Shown here: positions 12,301 to 24,300 of the stretch, piece after piece
How the letters are laid out: each line of letters opens with the position of its first letter
How positions within the stretch are numbered: position 1 is the first letter of the stretch
NCBI GenBank assembly: GCA_963170055.1
Contig: CAUJGJ010000030.1
Span: 344,001-408,000 of the forward strand
Direction: 5' to 3'
Source of the DNA: Halisarca cf. caerulea
Taxonomy: Eukaryota > Porifera > Demospongiae > Chondrillida > Halisarcidae
Length of the DNA: 64,000 nucleotides
Program-made: the position numbers and the translations under genes
Notes under the pieces: model-generated
The model's input: only the letters and a program-made list of their open reading frames with translations
What the model was told of the DNA's origin: nothing
Database searches by the model: none

Positions 12301-15300
12301 GCATACAGTATGTGTACTGTAGTGTACACATGTATGACAGTCCTTACAGCAGTGAAAACTACAAATCCTTAGGGTTGTACTCAATTTAATGCATACAATA
12401 TTACTTTGGTATCCACTATGAATAACAGTGCCCTGAAACTCTCACAAAAACATCACTACACTACACTATGTTATTTATTGCAACCTAAAAATAACAGTTA
12501 TCACATATACCGTATGCTCTCAAATTTCCATGGGACAAAAATTTTGTTGATCGCTAATTTTCACACTTTTCACGTTTTTTACTATCACGGATCCCCCTTT
12601 AATCCTTCCTTCACTTATCCTTTTACTGAAATAAACTTAGTTTGTTGGGGGATAAAAGGCACTAGAGAAAAGTGCGAAGACGCTGCAGTACTTCTTGATG
12701 ACTCCTGTTCTTTTGATGGCCACCTTGGTTATTGCACAAGAGCTTGACCTAAATTTTAGAGGGTTTAAAATTTTCGCACTTGCCTTCCAATCCGCAAAAA
12801 CTGCGAAACTTTCATCCCTCAAAAAATTGAGTGCATATGGTACCCCTCTTTACATAGATGATCAAGACTCCTCATAGTACATGCATCATGATGCATGCAA
12901 ATCGGACTCCATTTTACTACAGTTTGAAAGACTTCAAACAATTAATACTTGATTATGATGACATTTATTTTAAATCGTAATATCTTACATCAAAAAAATG
13001 CTTGGAATATACCACCCCCCACAGGAAAACAACGTTATGTCCATGCAAACTATAGAGTACATACATACAGGCTTACAAACCAATTAAGACAAAAATATGA
13101 CTCAAGGGAATGGAGTGGAATATAATCAAGGCTAACAAGACTCAATGTGTGCATCTACCTTAAGGCTACAAATGTTAGCGGGTACTAATTTGAGCGTTTT
13201 TTGATAGCCAATATTTAGCTGTTATTAATTTTAGCAATTTGCAAGCATTTTTGTACCAAATCTGTTATTAGCCATTTTGGAAATGCAGTTGTGTTACCTT
13301 TACCAATGATATTATAGGTATACACAATCATTTCCCAAATCTCCATTTCTAATTTATACACAGTATTATACTGTTGCAATGTAAAACTGCAGAAATAAAA
13401 CAATGAGATCACAAAACCTGTAGATATGGTTAGAATCGATCTTGTCGATGTACAACTTGAAGAAATCAATGTCGCTTTCGGGTGAAATTTAAATTGAAAA
13501 TGATTAAAACGAACTTATGTTACAATCCTGGACCGAAGATTCTTTTAAACATTAGATGTACGTATTGGTTGCTGTATATTTCACTGAATTTGGGTAAGCT
13601 AGGTTTATACTACTGTTCCGAGCCACCATTTTCTCCCATGCAGTGTACAGCATTCCATACAAAGTGTGCAATACAAAATATTAGCGGGTACATTTATTGG
13701 TGAGTATAATGATTGTTAGCAGTCACATAAGTTAGCAAATTTAAGGCTCATTATTAATTTCAATAAAGTTAGTAACCACTAACAATAGTAGCCTTAAATA
13801 ACTGAGAGGTATTTGCAAGCTGTAAACTGAAGGCCTACTATCAACTTCGGAGCTAGATGTTTAGTTTTGTATACTTGAAGCCCAAGTGGGTAAACTGTTG
13901 TACAATTGGATGATTATTTACTGACAAAATGTGATAAGTTCTACGCATGTATATGTGCCCAAAGATAACATACCTTCGAATTTGATCTAACATGTCAAAG
14001 AAATTCACAATGCCATAGGAATGGAAAGTTATGCTTTAGTTTTATTTATGCATGCTATATAATGCTATTTTGAAGAAAATCACAAATAAAAATCGCACTA
14101 TGATTAATGTCTGATACCCCACAATACTGCATGTCTAGAAAATCACAAAATAAAAATAGCATTGTGTCTGTGCAGCTGGTCAAAATTGCATAACTTTTAC
14201 TTTGCACAACATACCAGTCCTACGGTATTCACAGCACTAGCACGTACTTCTTCACTTTTAGGAATTGAGCATGCCTCTTCCCTCCAGCATATGCCACACA
14301 ATTATTATAAACCCTTTGCTTCAATTTTAGTATTATAATTGTCTCACCGCCATTTAAGACTAATGAAACAATTAGTCCAGACTGAGACCACGAGACCTTA
14401 CACTCCACTAAACAGACACAAACTATGCATGAACAAGTGAAACACACCTTCAGCATGAAATGTCATGATAAAATCTGATTCACACTGCAACTCCTTCAGA
14501 GATGGATGACGGACCAGGGAGTCCTCTGCAAGGTGAAGATCAACCTTCGTATCATACACAGCTGACATTGTGAGGCTGTGCAAAGAGGGGTGGTGCTCAA
14601 GTGCATAGCTCAGAGCAGCAGTTTCATACAAAGAAGACAGTTCAATAGTTATGTTCTTGGGAAAGATCTTGGGCAGTTCACGAGAGGCAACATCATCTGA
14701 ATTGGCCTCAAACAGTGATATCAAATGTAGCTTGTCAGAGTGAGCATTAGAAGACCCTATAATGCTAGACACATCAACATCTGCCAATTTTGTCAGTCCA
14801 CAAAAGAACTTCCACACTTCACTCATGTGGGGAAGACCGAAGTGTTTGCGCCAAAAATCATTTTGCTCTGGAACTCCCAATCGACTGATGTGAACTGCTG
14901 CAAGGAATTCTTCTGTCGTCTTGTGAATGAAGTGGAAAAGCTGTAAAGCTAAAGATGAGCAGAGATTCTTCACTGGATCAGAGAAAAGAAGTGAATATAG
15001 TGTTCCACGTTCATCGATGTGGTCTATCAGTTCTCCCAAATCATCTCGAGATAAAACAAGCTTCTGATCAATGGAGCAACGAAAAGCAACTTTACACAAC
15101 TCATAAAATTTAGGAAACACACTCTCTGGGACCATTAGAATGTCCTCAATAACAGCATCACCAGGAGTAGAAGGATGCTGCAGGAGTTGACGGCGAACAT
15201 ACTCCTTATAGATACCTGTCATGGAGTGAGGGAGATCACTGATGCCCAGGAAGCTACACACCTCACATACAATCTTCAGGACAACAGGAATGTGACAAAG

Positions 15301-18300
15301 ACCCTTCACGTGAGGGAGGAACTCTAGCCTTTTGATCAGTTCATCTGCAAGAGATGGAACACTTCTACTTACTGTAGAACTGCTGTTAGTTTTACTGTCT
15401 TCCTTGAAAAATTTTCCGATGTATGATTTGATGGAATCATAAGAGAAACCCAAAATTTCAACAACACGATGAAGAGAATTCATCAGACGAAACAATTGGT
15501 GACAAACTACTGGTCGTGTAGTGACCACTATGTCACACCGGTGAAGGTACATTTCAGACTGAGTGAAAAGGCGACTCCAAAATGGAGATCTCTGGAGTTG
15601 AGGACTCAGTTCATCATATCCATCAATGATCAGCAGAATATCTTTGCCCTTTGTGCGCTCACACCATTTGCTGGCTTGCTCTGGGTCAGCTTCACTGTAA
15701 CAGCAGCTTTGCAGTAAGTTGCAAAGCTGGATATCTACGTGTTGCCTGTTTTGGAGGAGCAGATTTAATTTTCGGAGCTCAATCAGCAAAACAAGGGAAT
15801 AGTCTAAAGACCAAGCCTTTGCTGAATACTCTTTACTGAGTTTTCTTGCCAGAGTACTCTTACCACATCCAGGTGCTCCACATATTACAACACGCTTACC
15901 TCTTCCATCAGCAAAAGGATCAACCTGATCGCATCCATCACTTTGCTGCCCGTTAAAGCGCAAAATGTCCCTATAATGGATGGTGTGAGACGCATGGAAA
16001 ATTGCGTCAATTCCCTTAACACTAGCGTGCAGGAAGCCTTCAATGTCTTTTTCCTTCTTCATTCTGTGCCTCTCCTCTCGCTGAATCACAGCTAGTTGGA
16101 CAAAGTCCATAATTGGCATGTCTTCATCCTTCACAACCTCTTCCAACAGTTTTAAACGTTCTTCCTGATCACACTTAAGCTGCAAGAAAGCCTACAGGAA
16201 GAAACGATAAGGAATGCTCAATTTGACAATGGACAGAGTGAAAAAAGATAATCGGCCGGAAAAAATATATACTTTATTATGTATTAGCATTATATGCCCC
16301 ATCAAGGAATGTGAGGTAGCTACCTACGTATGTGTTTCTAGACAACATTACTCACAACAATAGCCACCAAATTGAGCCTTCAAGCAGGTGAAACGGATCC
16401 TTGTGCTATTGCATGAGAGGATCTACCAGAAATTGTAATGCGGTCTTACAATGATCAAAGCCAGCAAAAGGAAACAATTTACCAAGTATTCACTCTATGA
16501 AGGCAGTTACAATGTGCCTAGGAAAAACCACATGTTATACGTATGTGCTGATACAGAAAAAGAACTTTGCGATACGTGGTAAGCCTGGATGAGGTTAATG
16601 TGCATACTAAAATTTTTAAGGCCAGCACAAAATACATGTGCATTGCATACCATTACTGGAAATATTGGGTGAAATTATATTTCAAATTTTGGTGGTTTTG
16701 GACTTTCCTGGGTATTGGGCAATAGTAGATTACAATTTTGTTGGTTGGCCAGCTTAGGCTACAATTTCACAGTCAGCTTAGGCTATAATTATATTCATAG
16801 CCACAGATACTGTGTGACAATTTTTCACTTCAACTTTCCTATGAAAAGTTTCTCAAACATTACGATGACATACTGTTTGATTCTTCATTTCCTCTCAATC
16901 TTTAGAGATACTTGGCATAATCTACTCCATTTGTCAAGTAAAAAGTGCATGTGAAGTGCTTTGTAAGCAAGTATTTACACTCCAACTGCAGGTAAGTCAG
17001 CTTTGTACAGAAAAATTGGCACATATTACGTTTGTGGTACTCAATCAAACCATCAATCGGCCAAAATAAAATGACCACCAATACTTCCAGTTATACAGTA
17101 AGTGTTGTAAGTAATGAATCTCTGATAATAAGTAACACTATAGGGCTAATTAAAAAAAATACATATGGAGCAAAGCATTAATTCAGAAAATCAGAAAGAG
17201 GTCTGTTCTCTTCACCAAAATACAGAAATTCTAAAGTCAACAGAGCTTTTCACAATTGGGGCATCTTACTGACAAAGTGTCTGAGCCTGATGACTGATTG
17301 ACCTGTCATGCCAAATCCCCCCACAGAGGCTCTATGAGGCCAAATTTGGTTGCAATTCTGCACCCTGTGGGGCTCAATTTGACCTGATTTGGTTACTGGT
17401 TTGAACTACACCCAGACAAATTTGGCCCAACTTTTTAATGGGTCGTGAAATTTATTCAGATAGATTCATCATGTAACGCATCATTTTACTTTCAATTGGT
17501 GGAGTGGTGGCTTGAATGAGTACTGGTAACCCTTTAACATACCCAAAATTGAGAAATTTTCACAACCAATAATATTCACGTTGTTCACGAATTGACTCCA
17601 CTCGTGAATTTTATTGTTGCGAATATTTCTGCACACGTTCCACAGTACAGATACAAACAATCTATGGTGAGACTTGTGAAATTTTTATTCACCAACATCT
17701 CTGCCTACCAAATTTGACCCCAATTCGCGAAACTTAATGTTTACGAATATTTCCAGATTTAGGGTAACATCCATCAGTTTTCTGTGCACAGTTAAAACTT
17801 AATTGGTCTTGTGATGCTGTTTATAACATAACTAAACAATTGAAAGTAAACTTGTGAATGAACATTGCAGGGCCAGTAACATGAAAATGTTTTTCATGAA
17901 AATCAATGGTTATCCTCAAATAAATAACTTCGGTAGCATTTAAATTTGCACCTAATGCTGCTAAGCGAGCCAAAATAGCCAACCTCTGGTTAGGCCAACA
18001 GCCATGTTTACGTATGATACACTATGATGTCATAAGAGGGATGTTAAGCACAGATAGTACTGAATATGGAATTTGCAATGATTTTCAGAATAATTTGTGA
18101 ACAAATCGAGGTAGGATGTACTCCAATGAGCTCACTAGTAAAGCTATGCCCAATGGCACACTGCTGCAAGGTGGCAATAGAGATATTATTATTATTATTA
18201 TTATTACTTTGCTTTACAGCCATATAAAAGTAGTACATAATGGGGTACCGGTGAGATAAAGTTGAGAGGACTGGCTGAAGGACTGCCATCAACATGTGAT

Positions 18301-21300
18301 GGAGCCTTTACAACAGCGAGATCATAAAAACGTACGTATATAGGGCATGCATGAGTATACAAAAGAAAGATTCAATTAGTAGTTGATGTAATGACATTGC
18401 CAATGGATAAAAGTAAGAAATTAAGTGTGTATGTTGTTGAGGCCCATTTAAATACAGAAAGTAAGAGTGAGCTACTTTAAATGAATAAGATGGTAGGTGG
18501 TAAAATTATAGAAAATTATAAGTAGGAATTTGATGACAGAGTGAGCATGGACAAACAAAGTGGAATGTGCACGAGTTGTTAGGATCAAATGTTCTTTCAA
18601 ATTTGCGATGCATGACTCTGGTTAGATATTTCTTTATTGAGTTGAATGATAGATTTAGGTTGATGTACGACATAGCATTCCATAGCCTGACAACACGGTG
18701 GAAGAAAAAATGCCGAGCACTTGATGTACGTGCATATCTGATGACAAGTTTGTTGTTGCTGCTACTTCTGGTGGAGGATGTTGTAAAGGCAATGTGATCA
18801 AATATATTTATGTTTTCCGGGGGATTTTGAAAGCATTTGATAAGGTACAAAATATCCTGTAAGTCATACCAGTACATAAGAGGGAGTAAATCAATTTGTT
18901 GAAGGCGTGTCTTGTATTCAGAGGTGTAGTCATTTGTAATAATCTTGGTGCATCGTCTTTGTACGTTCTTGAGCATCATGCAGTGTTTAACTAAATGTGG
19001 TCGCCAGAGCTGTGAACAATATGTTAGTTTGGATCTTATAAGTGATAGATAAAGCTGTCTTTTGGTGTATACTGTTGCTTGATGTAAATTCATGGTGCGA
19101 CGAATTAGATGGAGAGTCTTATATGCCTTAGCACAAATGGTTTTGTAGTGATTTTCGAATGTAAGTGACTTGTCAATAGCAATGCCAAGATCCTGGATTG
19201 AAGTAGACTCTTTGACAGTTTGGTTGTTTATGAGATACTGACTGCTGTTGCAGTCCGAAAGGCGATTCGTGAAACAGATCATTTGGCATTTGTCCGGGTT
19301 TAACTGTAATTTCCATTCCTGACACCAGTCATATATGGCTTGTAAGTCTTCTTGTAACATTCGGGGACAGAAGTCAAGCACATCAAGTATTAGTTTAGTA
19401 TCATCCGCAAATAGGTGAACTTCAGAATACTGAATTACATCTGGTAAGTCATTTATGTAAATAAGAAAAAGGAGACGGCCCAATACGCTCCCCTGGGGGA
19501 CACCAGAGACAACTGTAAGGTGGTTGGATTTTGTGTTATTTATTTGAACAAAATGCTGTCGGTCAATCAGGTACGTTCTGAACCATAGCCAAAGTGTTCC
19601 AGTAATGCAAAATCTCCAGAGTTTGTATAGCAATTCTTGGTGAGGAATAGTATCAAAAGCTTTAGAAAAGTCAAGATAGATAGCATGGGTGGTACTAAGA
19701 CGATCAAGAGATGAAGACACTTTGGAATAGGATACAAGTAGGTTTAGTAGGCAAGATCAGTTAGCTAGAAATCCAAATTGACGTGCAGAAATGTGAGTTC
19801 TTATGTGGTCTACGATTTTGCGGTAGATGATTTTTTCTAGGATAATCGAGGTTGTGCATAGTAGAGAGATGGGTCTGTAATTTGTCACATGGGAGTGATC
19901 ACCTTTTTTGTAGATAGGGATGATTTTGTGGAATTTCCATGTATTTGGTATTGATGAATGGATAAGACATTGACTAAAGAGTTGAGTTAGAGCAGACAAG
20001 AGGGGTTCAGCGCATAGCTTGATGAGGTCAGGGCTGATGTCATCACAACCATACGATTTGTTTGATCTTAGTGAGTCTATTACTGAGCATACTTCATGTG
20101 GCTGAATCTCAAGGGTATGAATTTGGTGGGGGGGGTGTTGGCAATTGGTCGATTGATGGTAGTACATAGTCACTAGTGGAGAAGACTGAGTGGAAATATT
20201 GGTTGAAGGCTTCAGCAGTTTGTAAATCACTTGTTGTGGGTGTGCTTGAATTTAGTGGATACACAGAAGTAGGAATAGCATTTGTAGAAGATAATTCATG
20301 TAAATAGGAATATAGTTGTTGAGAGTTACGGCTAGATAGATTATTATGTACTAAATTGCGTTCATAAGCTAGTTTGGCAGATTCCATTTGTAGCTGCAGA
20401 TTTGTTTCTTCCTGTTCAAGTTTCTGACGTCTAAATGGAGTGGGGTGCATTTTAAAATGTCGTCTAGTAGTATGAAGGCAATTTAGTTTATGTCTGATTT
20501 CACTGTTGAACCATTTTGGTTGCTGGTGGTGTGACGTGACAGAGGGAATGAATTTCAGTTGAGCTTCTTTGATTATATTGCTAATAAATGTCCATAATGT
20601 ATTGATAGTTGATTGCAGCAGAGGTGTTATTGTGAGAGTGGTGATTTGACTGGAGACAAAATCTAGCAATCTCGGTGTGTTTGCTTTAGAGTATAGCCAT
20701 AATCGCTTGGTATTGCGCTTTGTATTAGGTGTCTGTGTTGGTGTTAAAGCCGAAAAGTCATAATTGAATGTGATCAGCTGATGATCAGACCTCTGAGATG
20801 GGTGGGCTGAGTTTGCGTTGATATTAGAGTGCTTGAGGATTGTCTGTTATTACTACGTCAAGTAGACCTCCTTTGATGTGAGTTGGGTCTCTAATCAATT
20901 GAAATAAGTTAGATCTGAATAAGCAGTCACAAATTAAGACTCCTGTTGCTGTGTTGGATGTGAGTGAGTCCATATTAGGCGAAGTATTCATGCTTGGTAA
21001 ACCCCAAATATTCCTGCATGAAGATTAACATGCTCAAGAACACCCAAATAGCTCCAAATACTGAAATATACATAGACTTCACTATAATGGTTGCTTTCAA
21101 ATATTTGTTTCCCTCTATGAAGGAAGAGGAGCACTACCAAGAAGTCAATTCTATGTCATACGGACTTCTGCACCTCAGTTATGCATATCATGGAATTATA
21201 TGCTTATGGATTTTCCTTCTGTTCTTCTGGATCATATTGTTCAAATTTATGATCATAGCAAGAAACCTGTAAAAGTCATTTGACAGTTCATGCTAACCAG

Positions 21301-24300
21301 CAAAATCCTGTTCCACTGACCAAGACACATTGCAAAATGTTAGTAGAACAGAGGTTTCTTCCATCTCGCTTTCTATGACTGGGATTAATTAATACCAAAG
21401 GTACTTCTTCAAAGTGGGCCTGGAATTGCATCTTCCACGTGCACACAAGTAGTAAATGGACACAAATCACGTTGTCAATGAATGCGTTGCGAATTTGAAC
21501 GATTTACGAGAGAAACTTAATGTATGCGGCGAAATCCACAGATAACATGGTAAAGTCTCCACATATATCCTCTTTGGATCCTCAGTAGTAACAGATTACT
21601 ACGAGGATTCGAAGGGGATGCGGTATCGCAGTGTTCAAAGTTCGTTTTCAGATGGTTATTCAGCCATTATAGATAACATACAAGCCCTAATTTATCAGAC
21701 ACTCTACTTTACCAGACGCATTAAAAAAGGAGATAAATGATTATTTTTCACACCTTGTAGTAACCAGACTGGGTGAAGTGGCACTATTTGTTTAGTTCTA
21801 TTTCGTATGCACATTGCTTCTGTCATACTCTCACAAAAGGCAACTTGTACTACCACGCTCATAGGACACTGTTTAGTATCCATATGATACTTTATTAAGG
21901 GATGGGTGAAGCAGAGCCCATGTATTGTACTGTATAGTTGCGTGCATAGCTACCATGTTTATCAATGCTCCTTGATTCCTAAGGCTGGAGAAGAGCTGAA
22001 AGCACAATGTGAGGTGGGTAACTGCAAAGATATGCATGCTCTTACGGTACTTTTATCAGCTGTAATTATCCGGATGGCAGATTCATTGGGTATTTATCAA
22101 ACTCTTTTAGATACGGTCACTCTGAAAAATTATTATTCCTTGTTTGATAAATTAGGGCTTATACAGTACTCAAACCATTCAGCAACCGATGGTGGAAGAA
22201 CAAACTGGCAATGCACCATCTGTAGGCTCTCAGCGGAGCCCTTGTGCCATCCTGGCCCACAAACTCGTACACTGATTCTACCATCGAAAAGAGTTGCACA
22301 ACATCTTCAGTCTGAGGAAAGGGCTAAAGAACTTTTAATTTTTTCCATACTGAAAAATAGGATTTGGTTACTTCCATTCAGCTTGTGATGTCACGAGTAA
22401 CCTGCACAGCGAAATCAACAACCCACACACTTGATTGAAGAATGGCCAATTTTGCAAACACCATCTTCCATTTACTCCCCTTTAAACATGAAATTTGTAA
22501 AGTATTTTTCTATATATAAACCATTGATCAAGTGAATATTAGGGGGTAGCATTGGCCAATTTAAAAGTCATGTTTCTAGATCTTGATGAAACTTTTACTA
22601 TTTGAAGAGGTATGTAAGTCATACATACGAAAAAGAACTTTTCAAAATAAAAACTTCATGTTTTTGCTTTGAAAGTTCTTTTTGAAGGAAAGAAACTAAC
22701 TTGCAGAACAAAAAAATTATGAAATTATTCCTTGTCACTTGCTTATCATTCCTTTGATCACTTGTGCAGTGTTTATATAAAGGTGTGAAATAATAAGTAC
22801 AGAGCCATACCAAGTACGGTATTATAATCTTTTCCTTTAATTAGTGACTTAGGAACTTCTAACACAATTTACTTAATTATGCATGTGGGACATGTCCAGA
22901 TTTGCTATGATAGCGTTTTTCAGTTTACATATAGTGATAATTTAAAATGATATTATTCGGCATCTATAAGATATTAGTCACACATTTATTGCGTGATTCA
23001 GGCTAATATTCGGGTGTAAATGAATGCCAAATCCACATTTAGCGATGTTTTCTGTCGTCACAGTTACTCTGTCATGTGCCAGCTCATGATCTAACTGGAT
23101 ATTCTTTAAAGTTTTAGTTTTACCTGGGTGCTACGTGAGGGAACAAGCTGAAGACAGTTTCTTGGTGCCAATGTTAACCTATTTATGGCATACAACTTTT
23201 CCATTGGCAGCAAGATAACTTTTTCTCCTGTCCCAAGTTATAGGAGCTTGGATTTTGCCTTTTAAGGGCCAATTTTGCAGATTTCGGCTTTGGAGAAGAA
23301 CTGTTTTTGCTGCCGCATGGATAAGTTAGTAAATCTTTTGCTATAGCCATTTGTGAAAAAAATACTTGAAAGTGTTCCAGCATGTAGCACCCAAAGTGTC
23401 TCGCTTTTTAGTAAGGCTTAGGAAACCTAACTACGTACATAGCTTCTTCGCAATTACAGCAGGCCTTTGAAAAAGGGAATCTTCAAAATGTTTATGTGGC
23501 TATTTATTTGTTGAGCCCTCATTTGATGCTCTGAAGCTGAAAGACGGAAATCTTCAAACCTTTCAATTACCCTTGACACGTCCCACATGTGTACCTCTTT
23601 TAATAAACCTTGCATAGATTTTTGCATTCAAACCATTATCGAGTGTTCCTGTAGCAGTATTCTGTGGGTACAGCAATGGCCATATTAAACATGTATCAAT
23701 TATAGTGGAAATAACTAAAGTCAGGAGACATGTACATGTTTGCGAAAGAACCGTTACAAGTCTAACACAAAATGCAGGTCTGAACTGCAGGATATCACAA
23801 AAATGAGCTGAACATTGGAATAAATGCACACTTTGCAAATCTACTGACATTTCTGTACAAAACGCGATAGCAAGAAATCCTGTGGTTGAGACCTGCATGT
23901 ATATTCCTTTTAACCTTTGTGAAACTTTGTGTTCACAGGATAAGTCCAAAAAGAGTTATTCAACTACGCATTTGTAAAGGGTCGTAAGGGAGCTACTATT
24001 TATTCGAAGTGTAATAATGCAATCAATTATGGGATATACTAATCAATTACACATCCAAAAAATGGTACAAATATGGAATATACATAGGCATATTTGCGAA
24101 AACATACCCTACGTTGCAAAATTTTCGTGATTACAAATCCTGCTCTAGGAAGATTGGCATAAATTTCCGTGAGTTTTAGTTTTGCCACTGCAGCTCTCTG
24201 TTGTGTAATAGCCTAACTATATTACATCATCATAAAATTCGTTTGCACTGTTCGAGCATACGTAGATACAAGGGGATGGGCCGTTGCATGACATCTTTCT

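Noticed and set aside
12637..12877. Frames on both strands at the 12.7-kb element as small genes
   Set aside because: They lie within a TIR element whose sequence resembles non-coding repeats elsewhere in the window.
16183..16185. TTG as an alternative start of the NACHT protein
   Set aside because: The frame continues upstream to a good splice acceptor at 16192 and joins earlier exons in phase, so no initiation is needed there.
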